This document shows, one piece after another, positions 7,519 to 17,259 of a stretch of 36,885 nt of DNA (the stretch's first letter is position 1; every line of letters starts with the position of its first letter). The stretch spans positions 1 to 36,885 of the forward strand of contig CADBIY010000015.1 in the NCBI GenBank assembly GCA_902794895.1, given 5' to 3'. The position numbers were made by a program, and so were the translations under genes. Source of the stretch: Candidatus Avelusimicrobium vaccinum (GTDB lineage: Bacteria > Elusimicrobiota > Elusimicrobia > Elusimicrobiales > Elusimicrobiaceae). A model generated the notes under the pieces. The model saw only the letters and a list, made by a program, of their open reading frames with translations, made no database searches and was not told the origin of the DNA.

Positions 7519-9400
7519 AATTCAAGTATTAGATGCCCAAACTGCCGGGAAAATTGCCGCCGGAGAAGTGATCGAACGTCCGTCCGGCGTGCTTAAGGAA
7601 CTATTGGAAAATTCCATTGATGCCGGGGCAACCCAGATTTCCATTGATATTTCCGGTTCCGGCAAAGATCTGATACGCATTCATGATAATGGCAGTGGCA
7701 TGTCGGAAGAGGACTTGGAAAAAAGTGTACTTCGTCATGCAACCAGTAAAATTCATTCGTTTGACGATTTAGAAAAACTACATACTTTTGGATTTCGCGG
7801 AGAAGCACTCTATTCGGTGGCGGCTATTTCGCGCATGACATTAACCAGTTTTAACGGGGAAGGAACGGGCCACCGGTTGGAACTTCACGCAGGAAAGATC
7901 ATGGCTAAAAGTCCGGCCCCGGCAATCTTGGGAACGACTGTAGAAATTAGAGATTTGTTCTATAACACGCCGGCCCGTCTTAAATTTTTAAAAAGTGATT
8001 CGTATGAGAGGGCCTGTTTATTAAAAGTAGTAGAAGAAAGTGCCCTCGCCAATTTAACCGTAGGTTATCACGTACGGATCAATGGGCGCGAAGTATATAA
8101 TTTACCTGCCCAAACAGGGGAACTCCCTTCCTCGGTCATCTGTCGGGCCAAAATCATTTTAGGAGATGAAGTGGCCCAAAGTTTATTATATCGTCCGTTT
8201 GAGGAAATGGGACTGCATCTTTTTATTACGCCGGTTGAAAAATTAGTGTCTGTTCGGGATATGCAGTATGTATTTATTAATCGCCGGCCCATTGAATCAA
8301 AAACGGTACAACAGGCTATTTACAAAGCCTATCAAAATGCCCGTTCCAAAGACCGCCATCCGGCCTTTTTGGTGTACTTGCAAATGAACCCCGGCGAATT
8401 TGATGTCAATATTCATCCGCAAAAACGGGAAGTACGTTTTATCAATGACAACCAAATTTTTGGTCGGATTATGCATGCGGCCGGGGAAACTGTTTTTGCG
8501 GCTTCCCGTCCGGTGGAAGTAGCGGCAATTCAGCAGCCGGTTCATGAAAAAATTTCATTACCTATATCTGCGCAGCCTTCCACGCCAAATGCTATTTTCC
8601 CCTCCTTTGAAAAACAAACAGATCCCGAACAACAATACCAACCGCTTCCGGCCACCTTATTAAAACCGAAGCCGCAAGTTTCATTAAGCGAGACCGAGGA
8701 ACCGGTAGGCTATACGGCTCGTCCGGTCAATTTGCCGGCAGAAACAGAAACAACCCAACCGGGAATCACTCCGCAACAGGTTCCGTTTGATGCAGGGACC
8801 CCTGCCCAAACTCCGGTATGGTTTGAAGGACCGTATCGATATTTGGGGCAACTGCAACGCAGTTATTTGCTGTTTGAAAACCCGCAAGGGCTGATTTTAA
8901 TTGACCAGCATGCCGCGCAAGAACGGGTACTTTTTGAACATTATTTGGATGCATTTGATAACCGCAAAGTTTTGGTGCAAAAACTTTTATTTCCACTTCA
9001 TGTAGATTTGCCGCCTTCCAATGCCCAGACCTTGTTATCTTGGACAGATTGGCTGAAAACGGCCGGATTTGAAATTGAGCCTTTTTCTGCCCGGACGGTT
9101 TTGGTACATACGCGGCCGCATATGATCCGGTTCAAAGAAGATGATTTGAAGGAATTTATTGTTTCATTGGCTCAATTAGTAGATGATCCCTCCAAATCTA
9201 CCGAAACACTCAAACGCCGTATGGTGGCGATGCTGGCTTGCAAAAAAGCTATTAAAGCGCATGACCAAATCTCTGCGGCTGAAGCCGAGGCCTTGTTGTC
9301 CAATATGCAAAAATGCAAAGACGGTATGCATTGCCCGCATGGCCGCCCGTGCGTGGCACAACTCAAGATGAAAGATATAGATAAGTTGTTTGGAAGATAA
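7511..9400 (+). CDS. mutL: DNA mismatch repair endonuclease MutL
   Basis: MutL links MutS to strand removal. The 629-residue protein has the N-terminal GHKL ATPase motifs ELLENSIDAGA, IHDNGSGM, ATSKI and GFRGEAL, then DVNIHPQKREVRF, a Pro/Gln/Thr-rich linker (about residues 345-435) and a C-terminal dimerisation domain. That domain carries DQHAAQERVLFE (465-476), which fits the DQHA-x2-E-x4-E endonuclease metal motif, plus ACKKAIKAHD near 575 and CPHGRPC (608-614). It is therefore the nicking type of MutL found in bacteria that lack MutH. It starts inside the mutS stop region (8-base overlap). A gap of 171 bases follows before hpt. Confidence 0.98.
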   Translation: MSKIQVLDAQTAGKIAAGEVIERPSGVLKELLENSIDAGATQISIDISGSGKDLIRIHDNGSGMSEEDLEKSVLRHATSKIHSFDDLEKLHTFGFRGEALYSVAAISRMTLTSFNGEGTGHRLELHAGKIMAKSPAPAILGTTVEIRDLFYNTPARLKFLKSDSYERACLLKVVEESALANLTVGYHVRINGREVYNLPAQTGELPSSVICRAKIILGDEVAQSLLYRPFEEMGLHLFITPVEKLVSVRDMQYVFINRRPIESKTVQQAIYKAYQNARSKDRHPAFLVYLQMNPGEFDVNIHPQKREVRFINDNQIFGRIMHAAGETVFAASRPVEVAAIQQPVHEKISLPISAQPSTPNAIFPSFEKQTDPEQQYQPLPATLLKPKPQVSLSETEEPVGYTARPVNLPAETETTQPGITPQQVPFDAGTPAQTPVWFEGPYRYLGQLQRSYLLFENPQGLILIDQHAAQERVLFEHYLDAFDNRKVLVQKLLFPLHVDLPPSNAQTLLSWTDWLKTAGFEIEPFSARTVLVHTRPHMIRFKEDDLKEFIVSLAQLVDDPSKSTETLKRRMVAMLACKKAIKAHDQISAAEAEALLSNMQKCKDGMHCPHGRPCVAQLKMKDIDKLFGR

Positions 9401-9571
9401 TTATACTCTCTTTTCTAGAATTGCTTTGGGAGTTTTCCATATTACGATTTTATGTAATTCACAAAAACTGCTGGCTGAAAAACCTATGTTCGAAGTAAAA
9501 AAAGGTTTGATGGCTTTTCTTTCTCCTTAAAAAAAGGTATCCTTTATATATATTTTCTATTGGGAGGGCTT
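9401..9571. other. Intergenic gap between mutL and hpt
   Basis: I see no gene, convincing terminator or clear promoter here. There is a 14-codon open frame from ATG 9484 and an A/T-rich stretch (9541-9560) with -10-like hexamers in front of hpt. The long operon may simply continue through it. Confidence 0.4.
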
Positions 9572-10099
9572 ATGCCTGAAAATCCGGTGTTGGAACGTAT
9601 TTTATTTTCGGAAGAACAACTTGCTAAACGGGTGGCGGAACTCGGCCGCCAAATTTCTGCGGATTATCGGGGTAAACAACCTTTATTTGTCGGGATTTTA
9701 AGAGGATGTATTTTGTTCTATTCGGATTTGATGAAGAATATAAGTGTGGACTGCAATATGGATTTTATGTGTTTGTCCTCTTATTCCGGCACGTCCAGTA
9801 CCGGACAAGTGCGTACCATGTTGGATTTGCGCGAAAGCATCAAAGGCCGCCATGTGGTAGTGGTAGAAGATATTGTGGATACCGGGCTTACGCTGGATTA
9901 CCTGATGGGTAATTTGAGAAGCCGCGGGGCTGCCAGCATTGAAATTTGTTGTTTGTTGGATAAGCCGTGCAACCGCAAAGCGGATGTTCATCCGAAATAT
10001 GTGGGTTTTACCGTAGAAAATGAATTTGTAATCGGGTATGGGCTCGACTATAACGAGTTGTACCGTAATTTGCCGTATATTGGGGTGTTTAGAAAATAA
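9572..10099 (+). CDS. hpt: Hypoxanthine (guanine) phosphoribosyltransferase
   Basis: The enzyme joins hypoxanthine or guanine to PRPP to make IMP or GMP, a cytoplasmic purine-salvage step. The 175-residue size is typical. The PRPP-binding signature VVVVEDIVDTGLT lies at about 95-107 (EDIVDTG 99-105), and the early FVGILRGCILFYSDL segment and the SSYSGT loop fit the type I phosphoribosyltransferase fold. ATG 9572 is chosen because GGGAGGG lies five bases upstream; the in-frame TTG at 9560 would include the ribosome binding site. The stop codon shares one base with the ftsH start (TAATG), the hpt-ftsH order seen in many bacteria, where TilS often precedes; no tilS is present here. Confidence 0.95.
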   Translation: MPENPVLERILFSEEQLAKRVAELGRQISADYRGKQPLFVGILRGCILFYSDLMKNISVDCNMDFMCLSSYSGTSSTGQVRTMLDLRESIKGRHVVVVEDIVDTGLTLDYLMGNLRSRGAASIEICCLLDKPCNRKADVHPKYVGFTVENEFVIGYGLDYNELYRNLPYIGVFRK

Positions 10100-12039
10100 T
10101 GAAAAACAAACCGTCTAACAATCGTAAAATCGTTTCAATCGGTCAAATCGCCGGATGGTTGGCCGTTTTTGTAGTATTGATTTTATTTTTTAACAAATCC
10201 GGCACTAAAGAAACTACACTGGATTATTCTGCGTTCAAGCAAAAAGTGGCTACCGCGGAAGTGGCAGATTTAACCGTTGCTCCGTCTATTATTTCAGGAA
10301 TGTACAAAAATGATAAAGGCCAATTTGTACCTTTTAAAACGGTACGTATGGAAGATCCTAATTTGGTGCAGGAACTTTCGGCGGCTAAAGTTACTTATAA
10401 GGCCGAACAGGATCGCAGTTGGATTGGAAATATTTTATTTAATGTATTGTGGATTGTCCTTTTAATTGGATTATGGTGGTTTATTTTTATCCGTCCGCAA
10501 CGCAGTGACGGCAAAAGTGCCATGAATTTTGCCCGTTCGAAAGCGAAAATGCAGGATCCTTCCAAACAAACGGTTACCTTTAAAGATGTAGCCGGTTGTG
10601 AAGAGGCCAAAGAGGAATTGGAAGATGTTATCAAGTTTTTAAAAAATCCTAAAAAATTCCAAAGATTGGGTGGCAAATTACCGAAAGGCGTTTTATTATA
10701 CGGGGCTCCCGGCACCGGGAAAACCTTACTCGCTAAAGCCGTAGCCGGCGAAGCGGGGGTAGCCTTTTTTTCGGCTTCTGCCTCGGAATTTGTAGAAATG
10801 TTTGTCGGGGTGGGGGCGGCACGTGTGCGCGATTTGTTTGAACAGGCCAAAAAAAATTCACCCGCCATTATTTTTATTGATGAATTAGATGCGGTCGGCC
10901 GCAGACGTTTTGCCGGTATTGGCGGCGGACATGATGAACGGGAACAAACGCTCAACCAATTGTTGATTGAATTGGATGGATTCGAAAGCAAACAAGGTAT
11001 TATTTTAATGGCTTCCACCAACCGTCCGGACGTGTTGGATCCGGCCCTCATTCGCCCCGGACGTTTTGACCGCCACATTTCCGTTCCGGCCCCGGATTTG
11101 AAAGGACGGGAAGAAATTCTAAAAGTGCATGCAAAAAAAGTGAAACTGGCCCCGGAAGTGGACTTGAAAACAGTGGCAAAAGGGACCCCCGGTTTTGTAG
11201 GTGCTGATTTAGCAAACGTCATCAACGAAGCAGCCATTTTGGCGGCCCGTGCCGATAAAGAAGCGGTCTCTTCCAACGATTTGGATGAAGCCGTGGAACG
11301 TGTGCTAGCTGGTCCGCAAAAAAAGAGCCGCATTATTTCTAAGCATGAACAACATGTAATTGCCGCGCACGAAGTGGGGCATACTATCGTGGCTCGCTTA
11401 ACCAATCATTCCGATCCGGTACATAAAGTAACTATTATTCCGCGGGGGCAGGCATTGGGATATACTTTGCAATTGCCGCTGGAGGATAAATTCTTGACCA
11501 GTAAATCGGAATTATTAGACAAAATTTGTATTTTGCTCGCGGGCCGTGCCGCTGAGGAAATTGTTTTTGGCGAAATTACATCCGGCGCCAGTGATGACCT
11601 GAATAAAACAATGGCCTATGCCCGCAAAATGGTCGTGGAACTCGGTATGAGTGAAAAACTGGGCCCGATTGCTTTGCCAAATGGAGACGACGGAGAAGTG
11701 TTTTTAGGGCGTGATTTATCCCGCCATAAAACATATTCCGAAGAATTGGCGCGCATTATTGATGAGGAGATCCTTACTTTAATCCGGACCTCTTATGCAC
11801 GCGCAAAAGAAATTATAACCAGCCATCGAATTGCTTTTGATAAGTTAGTAGAAACACTACTTCAAAAAGAAGTAGTGGAAGCAAATGAAATTGATGAAAT
11901 TTTAGGTTTAAAACCGGTTGCTAAGGAGCAAACCACCCCGGAAAAACCGGCAACAGATACACAAGCCACCCCCAAAGAGGAACCGAAGGCGCCGAAAGCC
12001 ACCAAGCCGGAGGCACAACAAGCGGGGCTCTTTGATTAG
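10099..12039 (+). CDS. ftsH: ATP-dependent zinc metalloprotease FtsH
   Basis: FtsH is a membrane-anchored AAA protease that unfolds and degrades membrane and regulatory proteins. The 646 residues show a first membrane helix (about 12-30), a short extracytoplasmic domain, a second helix (about 110-132), then the AAA module with Walker A GAPGTGKT (202-209), Walker [12 protein letters not shown] and the second region of homology [18 protein letters not shown]. The zinc motif HEVGH is at 424-428, with the third ligand expected in SGASDDL. The last 45 residues are a Pro/Lys/Thr/Glu-rich tail. It is coupled to hpt by a one-base stop-start overlap and has only a weak ribosome binding site of its own, so it likely depends on hpt translation. 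Confidence 0.98.
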   Translation: MKNKPSNNRKIVSIGQIAGWLAVFVVLILFFNKSGTKETTLDYSAFKQKVATAEVADLTVAPSIISGMYKNDKGQFVPFKTVRMEDPNLVQELSAAKVTYKAEQDRSWIGNILFNVLWIVLLIGLWWFIFIRPQRSDGKSAMNFARSKAKMQDPSKQTVTFKDVAGCEEAKEELEDVIKFLKNPKKFQRLGGKLPKGVLLYGAPGTGKTLLAKAVAGEAGVAFFSASASEFVEMFVGVGAARVRDLFEQAKKNSPAIIFIDELDAVGRRRFAGIGGGHDEREQTLNQLLIELDGFESKQGIILMASTNRPDVLDPALIRPGRFDRHISVPAPDLKGREEILKVHAKKVKLAPEVDLKTVAKGTPGFVGADLANVINEAAILAARADKEAVSSNDLDEAVERVLAGPQKKSRIISKHEQHVIAAHEVGHTIVARLTNHSDPVHKVTIIPRGQALGYTLQLPLEDKFLTSKSELLDKICILLAGRAAEEIVFGEITSGASDDLNKTMAYARKMVVELGMSEKLGPIALPNGDDGEVFLGRDLSRHKTYSEELARIIDEEILTLIRTSYARAKEIITSHRIAFDKLVETLLQKEVVEANEIDEILGLKPVAKEQTTPEKPATDTQATPKEEPKAPKATKPEAQQAGLFD

Positions 12040-12098
12040 TTTGTGTAAGTTGTTTACGGTTGTATTCTGTCATACGAAAGCAACTGGAAGGAGTGAAT

Positions 12099-13451
12099 AT
12101 GGGAAAATATTTTGGTACGGATGGTGTTCGTGCCATAGCCGGGCAATTCCCGCTAGTAGATGATTTTGTTGAAAAATTAGGCTATGTGTCGTTGCGTCAG
12201 TTGCAAGCATATGCTCAAGATGCACATTTAAAACCTCAAGTGATCATTGCGCAAGATTCACGTGCATCCGGTCCCACCATTTTGTCCGCGTTGGAAAAAG
12301 GAATCCGTGCCAGCGGCGCAGATGTAATTAGTATCGGGATTTCCCCGACTCCCTCGGTTGCTTATTTGGTGCAGAAAACAGGCAGTTTATGCGGAGTGGT
12401 TATTTCTGCAAGCCATAATCCCGCGGAATTCAACGGAATTAAATTTTTTACCAACCAGGGTACTAAATTGCCGGAAGAATTAGAAAATGCCATTGAAGCG
12501 GAAATAGAAACCCTCCAAACAGTTCCTGCTCCAACAGGTAAATTTACGGAAGATTTTTCGTTAGTTAAAGAATATGAGAAATTTTTAATTTCCACGGTAG
12601 ACCGTTCTTTGTTGGAAGGGACGAAAATTGTACTTGATTGTGCCAACGGGGCCAGTTCTAAAGTGGCGGTAAATGTATTTGCCGGCTTAGGAATGAATAT
12701 CACGGTAACGGCTGCCAAGCCGGACGGTACCAACATTAATAAAAATGTGGGTGCATTGCATACGCAGTTTATGCAGGATTTGACAGTAAAAGAACAGGCC
12801 TTTATGGGGTTTAGTTTTGATGGAGATGCCGACCGCGTTATTGCTTCGGATGAGAAAGGCCGCCAATTAGATGGCGATAATATCATTGCCTCTTCCGCAC
12901 TTTGTATGAAAGAACGGGGCGAACTAACCTCCAATAAAGTCGTGTTAACCATTATGGCTAATTTAGGCTGCATCAACTACCTGCAAGAAAACGGAATAGA
13001 GGTAGAATTGACCACCGTGGGCGATAAATATGTGTCGGAAGCCTTAGAAAAAGAAAATTTGTCGATTGGAGGGGAAACTTCCGGTCATATTATTTTTCGT
13101 CGGTTTACAAACACCGGAGATGGTATTTTATCCGCGTTACAGTTTTTGCAACATGTAAAACGTTCCGGTAAACCGGCTAGTTATTATAGAGATCAATGGG
13201 AAAAATATCCCAGTCAGTTAAAAGCCGTTCCCGTTACTGCAAAACCTGCCTTGGATTCGTTAGACGGTTTTTTGCCCGGAGTTGCTGCCCTGGAAAAACA
13301 AATGAACGGCAAGGGACGTGTGATTGTGCGTTATAGCGGAACGGAGCCGAAATTACGTATTTTAGTAGAAGGAAAAGATGCCAAAATGGTAAGCGAAGTA
13401 ATCGAACAAATAGAAAACTTATACCTGCAAAAAGCGGGAGGTTTAAAATGA
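12099..13451 (+). CDS. glmM: Phosphoglucosamine mutase
   Basis: GlmM converts glucosamine-6-phosphate to glucosamine-1-phosphate on the route to UDP-GlcNAc for peptidoglycan and lipopolysaccharide. The 450-residue protein starts GKYFGTDGVRAIAG, typical for GlmM rather than other phosphohexomutases. The phosphoserine loop SASHNP is at 103-108 (Ser105), the metal loop DGDADR at 241-246, the sugar loop GGETSGH follows, and the phosphate-binding RYSGTEPKLRI lies near the C-terminus. ATG 12099 is preceded by GGAAGGAG; the in-frame upstream start at 12060 lacks one. It overlaps pdxJ by ATGA, and glmS, which makes its substrate, lies one gene downstream. Confidence 0.97.
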   Translation: MGKYFGTDGVRAIAGQFPLVDDFVEKLGYVSLRQLQAYAQDAHLKPQVIIAQDSRASGPTILSALEKGIRASGADVISIGISPTPSVAYLVQKTGSLCGVVISASHNPAEFNGIKFFTNQGTKLPEELENAIEAEIETLQTVPAPTGKFTEDFSLVKEYEKFLISTVDRSLLEGTKIVLDCANGASSKVAVNVFAGLGMNITVTAAKPDGTNINKNVGALHTQFMQDLTVKEQAFMGFSFDGDADRVIASDEKGRQLDGDNIIASSALCMKERGELTSNKVVLTIMANLGCINYLQENGIEVELTTVGDKYVSEALEKENLSIGGETSGHIIFRRFTNTGDGILSALQFLQHVKRSGKPASYYRDQWEKYPSQLKAVPVTAKPALDSLDGFLPGVAALEKQMNGKGRVIVRYSGTEPKLRILVEGKDAKMVSEVIEQIENLYLQKAGGLK

Positions 13452-14164
13452 CTTTGAAATTAGGTGTAAATATTGATCATATTGCCACGTTGCGTCAAGC
13501 CCGTCGGGAAGCGTATCCGGATCCAGTAGATGCAGCCGCGGTCTGCTTGAGCACCGGGGCGGATTATGTGGTAGTCCATTTACGCAAAGATGCACGCCAT
13601 ATTCAAGAAAAAGATGTTGCCCGCTTATGTAAAAATTTTCCCGGACAAATTCATCTGGAATGTTCCTGTTCTCCCGATATGGAAAAAACGGCTTTAAAAT
13701 ATAAACCGTTTTCTGTGTGTATCGTGCCCGAAGAACCGGGGGAAGTAACCACTACCGGCGGATTAAAATTTACTCCCAAAACCACCAAACGTTTGCTGGA
13801 AATGATCGAGCATTTACATAAAAAACATATTCGCGTCAGTTTATTTGTCAGCCCGACGGCGGCCGATATTCGTACCGCCGCTAAATTGGGGGCGGATATC
13901 GTGGAATTGTGCACTCGTGATTACAGCGAAGCCAAGAACGCAAAACAAACACAAAAGTTGTTGCAAGATTTGGCTTTGGCAACTTTGCTGGCCAATGAAT
14001 TAGGATTGGAAGTACATGCAGGTCACGGGTTGGACTACCATAATGTACTGGCCGTAGCCGATATTGGCGGAATGACTTGTATGAATATCGGATTTTCAAT
14101 CATTACCCGCTCTATATTTGCGGGCTTACCGGTTGCTGTTAGTGAAATGAAAGGGCTATTATAA
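13448..14164 (+). CDS. pdxJ: Pyridoxine 5'-phosphate synthase
   Basis: PdxJ condenses 1-deoxyxylulose 5-phosphate with 3-amino-2-oxopropyl phosphate to form pyridoxine 5'-phosphate, the last ring-forming step of the DXP-dependent vitamin B6 route. The 238-residue length is normal. The N-terminal KLGVNIDHIATLRQARR is diagnostic, followed by the active-site HLRKDARHIQ region, HLECS, FVSP and AGHGLDYHNV, all in the positions expected for this TIM barrel. Its ATG overlaps the glmM stop (ATGA), so it is coupled. PLP is needed by NifS in this window. Presence of PdxJ fits a Gram-negative organism with the DXP pathway. Confidence 0.97.
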   Translation: MTLKLGVNIDHIATLRQARREAYPDPVDAAAVCLSTGADYVVVHLRKDARHIQEKDVARLCKNFPGQIHLECSCSPDMEKTALKYKPFSVCIVPEEPGEVTTTGGLKFTPKTTKRLLEMIEHLHKKHIRVSLFVSPTAADIRTAAKLGADIVELCTRDYSEAKNAKQTQKLLQDLALATLLANELGLEVHAGHGLDYHNVLAVADIGGMTCMNIGFSIITRSIFAGLPVAVSEMKGLL

Positions 14165-14173
14165 GAGGAAACT

Positions 14174-16015
14174 ATGTGCGGAATTATCGGTTATGTAGGT
14201 ACCAAAAATAGCGTGCCCTATATTATTGATGGATTAAAAAAATTAGAATACCGCGGGTATGACTCCGCCGGTATTTCTATTTTACAGGACGGAAAATTGG
14301 TGACAGTCCGTGCCGTAGGAAAAGTAGCCGAATTAGAAAAAGCCGCTTTGGTTCAAAACCCACAGGGGACAAGCGGAATAGGACATACCCGTTGGGCTAC
14401 CCATGGCAGACCTAGCGAAGAAAATTCACATCCGCATACCGATTGTAGCGGAGACATTGTGGTAGTACATAATGGAATTATTGAAAATTATTTAGCGCTC
14501 CGTTCTAAATTGGAATCACTGGGACACCGTTTTAAAAGTGAGACTGATACCGAAGTAATTGCGCATCTGATTGAAGAAAATCTGAAACATGTAAAACATA
14601 GCGATAAAGAACTGTGTTTATTAAAAGCAGTCCAGAAAACGAATAAAGAAATTTCCGGCGCCTTTGCGTACGGCGTATTATGGGCGCAAACACCCGGTTT
14701 ACTGATTGGTGTTAAAAATCAAAGCCCCATGGTAGTAGGTATCGGAAAAGAAGAAAATTTTCTAGCCTCCGACGTCCCTGCATTTTTAAAACATACGAAC
14801 AAGGTGCTTTTCTTGGAAGATGGCGAAATGGTGTTGGTCCATGCTAAAAAAGTGGTTGTGCTGGATAAAGACGGGAAGGAAAAAAAATTTAAAACCGTTA
14901 AAATTGCCTGGGACCAGCAAAAAGCCGAAAAAGGCGGATATGAGCATTTTATGCTTAAAGAAATTTATGACCAGCCTCAGGCCATTGAAGATACCTTGCG
15001 CACGGCCCGTGCCGATTTTGGAAAAATTCTGGGACTGGATACCAACGGTTTACGTGGATTAACCGAGGTTCATATTATTGCTTGCGGAACAGCGTATCAT
15101 GCCGGATTAGTTGGAAAATATTATATTGAACAGTTTGCCGGAATCCCGGTAAGTGTGGATTTAGCAAGTGAATATAAATATCGTACGGTTCCGCACCATA
15201 AAGGTACGTTAGCCATAGCCATTAGTCAATCCGGGGAAACGGCGGATACAATTGGGGCGATTAAAAAAGCCAAAGAATTAGGTTTTCGTACGTTAGCGAT
15301 CTGTAACGTGTTGGGGTCTACCCTTACTCGTGTTTGCGATAGTACTTTCTTTACGCATTGCGGTCCGGAAATCAGTGTCGCTTCCACAAAGGCCTTTACC
15401 AGCCAAATTACGGCTATGTATGCACTCGCTATTTCTTTGGGGCATGCCAATGGCAATATCAGCAAAACGCTTTTTGATAAATTATACAGAGAACTGATGC
15501 ATTTGCCCCAAGCCATGAGTGAAGCCGTTAAAATGGAATATGAGGTGCGGCATTTAACCCGTAAAATTTACAAAGCCGACCGGTTTATCTTTTTAGGGCG
15601 CCATGTCAATTTCCCGATTGCCTTGGAAGGTGCTTTAAAATTAAAAGAAGTTTCTTACCGGAGCGCGGAAGGTTTTGCTGCCGGAGAAATTAAACATGGA
15701 CCCATTTCGATTATAGATAAAGGAACTCCGGTATTTATGCTTATGCCCCAGGATCATCTGTTTGAAAAAATGCTCTCTGCTTGCCAGGAATGCCGTGCGC
15801 GGGGGGCTTTTGTCGTAGCAATTACGACCGAAAACGGGGCCGCGGAAGCAAAAAAAGTAGCCGACAAAGTATTACTTGTTCCGCAAGTCAGTGAATTTTT
15901 ACAACCGGTTTTAGATATCGTTCCTTTGCAGTTTTTGGCCTATTGGATTGCTAAACGGCTAGATTGTAATATTGATCAGCCGCGTAATTTGGCCAAAAGT
16001 GTAACGGTGGAATAA
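14174..16015 (+). CDS. glmS: Glutamine--fructose-6-phosphate aminotransferase (isomerizing)
   Basis: GlmS makes glucosamine-6-phosphate from fructose-6-phosphate and glutamine, the entry to amino-sugar synthesis. The protein starts MCGIIGYVG, so the catalytic Cys becomes residue 1 after Met removal; the class II glutaminase domain continues with YRGYDSAGI, HTRWATHG and the HNGIIENY loop. Two SIS domains follow, with ISQSGETADT and STKAFTSQ in the first and an EGFAAGEIKHGP segment in the second, and the chain ends with the conserved PRNLAKSVTVE. At 613 residues it is full length. AGAGGAA precedes the start. No ribozyme-like leader is present; only nine bases separate it from pdxJ. Confidence 0.98.
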   Translation: MCGIIGYVGTKNSVPYIIDGLKKLEYRGYDSAGISILQDGKLVTVRAVGKVAELEKAALVQNPQGTSGIGHTRWATHGRPSEENSHPHTDCSGDIVVVHNGIIENYLALRSKLESLGHRFKSETDTEVIAHLIEENLKHVKHSDKELCLLKAVQKTNKEISGAFAYGVLWAQTPGLLIGVKNQSPMVVGIGKEENFLASDVPAFLKHTNKVLFLEDGEMVLVHAKKVVVLDKDGKEKKFKTVKIAWDQQKAEKGGYEHFMLKEIYDQPQAIEDTLRTARADFGKILGLDTNGLRGLTEVHIIACGTAYHAGLVGKYYIEQFAGIPVSVDLASEYKYRTVPHHKGTLAIAISQSGETADTIGAIKKAKELGFRTLAICNVLGSTLTRVCDSTFFTHCGPEISVASTKAFTSQITAMYALAISLGHANGNISKTLFDKLYRELMHLPQAMSEAVKMEYEVRHLTRKIYKADRFIFLGRHVNFPIALEGALKLKEVSYRSAEGFAAGEIKHGPISIIDKGTPVFMLMPQDHLFEKMLSACQECRARGAFVVAITTENGAAEAKKVADKVLLVPQVSEFLQPVLDIVPLQFLAYWIAKRLDCNIDQPRNLAKSVTVE

Positions 16016-16016
16016 C

Positions 16017-16364
16017 ATGAAAGTCCTTGGAATCGGGACCGATTTGGTAGAAGTAAAGCGGATTGAATCTTTCGCAAAAAAAACGGGTGCGTTAGAACGT
16101 ATTTTTGCACAAGAGGAAATTGCATATTGTTTATCCCGCAAAAATAAATATGAACATTTGGCGGTGCGTTTTGCGGCCAAAGAAGCCGTGTTTAAAGCCT
16201 TGCCTTTTGACGGGGTTGCATTTAAAAACATTACCGTTAGTAATTTGGAAAATGGCCGTCCGGAAGTACGAATCGCAGATCCCCGTGCGGACGGACTGAC
16301 TATTTTTATTTCGCTTTCACACACGCGTCATTATGCAACGGCACAAGTGGTGGTTACCCAATGA
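16017..16364 (+). CDS. acpS: Holo-[acyl-carrier-protein] synthase
   Basis: AcpS transfers 4'-phosphopantetheine from CoA to a serine of acyl carrier protein, activating it for fatty-acid synthesis. The 115-residue size is typical. The magnesium-binding Asp9 sits in GIGTDLVEVKRIESF, and the second motif FAAKEAVFKAL holds Lys55 and Glu56. The C-terminal SLSHTRHYATAQVVV matches the end of the fold. The gene begins one base after the glmS stop and its own stop overlaps the nnrD start (ATGA). An acpS-nnrD pair is common in bacteria. Confidence 0.96.
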   Translation: MKVLGIGTDLVEVKRIESFAKKTGALERIFAQEEIAYCLSRKNKYEHLAVRFAAKEAVFKALPFDGVAFKNITVSNLENGRPEVRIADPRADGLTIFISLSHTRHYATAQVVVTQ

Positions 16365-17257
16365 AATTAATTACAACGGACTGGGTGCGCAAACATTTGC
16401 CTCCTCGTAAAGAAGATGCCCATAAGGGCACGTTTGGCCGCGTATTAGTGGTGGCCGGTTCACATCGGATGTGCGGAGCCGGGTATTTATGTGCATTAAG
16501 TGCCTTGCGGGCCGGTGCCGGACTGGTTGCTTGGGCGTTGCCGGACCGATTACAGCCTTCGTTTGCAGCGGCCTTACCGGAAGTAATTACGGTTCCGTTG
16601 CCCTGTACGAAAGAGGGTGTTATATCCGCTCAAGCACAAACAAAATTAAAACACTTTTGTACTCAATTTACACCTTCGGTGATTGCGGTTGGCCCAGGCA
16701 TGGGGAAAAGTCCGTTGTTACGGTTTATTTTGGAAAAAGTACCGGTCCCCTTAGTCGTTGATGCAGATGCACTTAATTTTATAGCAACACATAGAACCGT
16801 TAGATTGCCGGATAACCGGCCTTGTATTTTTACCCCGCATCCCGGAGAGATGGCACGATTATTGGGGTCGGCAGTCGCCCAAACGGATAGTATTCGTCAA
16901 TCCCAAGCAGAAGAATGGTCGTGTAAAACAGGGAATGTGGTGGTATTGAAAGGCAACGGGTCTTTGGTGGCCGGGAAGGGAAAATTGATTAAAAATACTA
17001 CGGGTGGTCCGGCTTTAGCGAAAGGGGGAAACGGGGATGTCTTAACCGGAATAATTGCCGGATTATGGGGGCAGTTGGGCACTGCAAGCAACTTTGATTT
17101 CGACACTTCTTGGCAGGCGGCTGTATGTGGCGTTTATATTCACGGCTTGGCCGGTGATTTAATGACACGGGATAAAACTTCTTATGGTGTGTTAGCAAGT
17201 GAGGTGGCCAATCGGGTGCCGATTGCTATCAAACAAATTTTAGAGACAAGGAGATAA
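16361..17257 (+). CDS. nnrD: ADP-dependent (S)-NAD(P)H-hydrate dehydratase
   Basis: This enzyme repairs hydrated NADH or NADPH, using ADP (or ATP) to restore the normal cofactor. The 298 residues cover only the YjeF C-terminal, ribokinase-like domain; the N-terminal epimerase domain that is fused in E. coli is absent from this gene and I see no separate copy in the window. Supporting motifs are GRVLVVAGSHRMCGAGYL near residue 25, GPGMGKSP, PHPGEMARLL, KGNGSLVA and the NTTGGPALAKGGNGDVLTG nucleotide site with its catalytic Asp. It overlaps acpS by four bases, and its last codons AGG AGA form the ribosome binding site of the next gene. Confidence 0.94.
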   Translation: MKLITTDWVRKHLPPRKEDAHKGTFGRVLVVAGSHRMCGAGYLCALSALRAGAGLVAWALPDRLQPSFAAALPEVITVPLPCTKEGVISAQAQTKLKHFCTQFTPSVIAVGPGMGKSPLLRFILEKVPVPLVVDADALNFIATHRTVRLPDNRPCIFTPHPGEMARLLGSAVAQTDSIRQSQAEEWSCKTGNVVVLKGNGSLVAGKGKLIKNTTGGPALAKGGNGDVLTGIIAGLWGQLGTASNFDFDTSWQAAVCGVYIHGLAGDLMTRDKTSYGVLASEVANRVPIAIKQILETRR

Positions 17258-17259
17258 GT

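Noticed and set aside
9484-9531. Short open frame between mutL and hpt
   Set aside because: Only about 14 codons and no ribosome binding site; cannot be told from chance.
10395-11405. Long open frame (336 codons) on the minus strand inside ftsH
   Set aside because: It is fully antisense to the conserved AAA domain of FtsH, its translation is rich in Ser/Ala/Thr with no recognisable domain, and it has no ribosome binding site. A shadow frame.
12362-12976. 204-codon minus-strand frame inside glmM
   Set aside because: Antisense to the GlmM core, with the same kind of low-complexity composition and no signals.
14140-14176. glmS ribozyme upstream of glmS
   Set aside because: Only nine bases separate pdxJ from glmS, so there is no space for the ribozyme, which is mainly found in Gram-positive bacteria.
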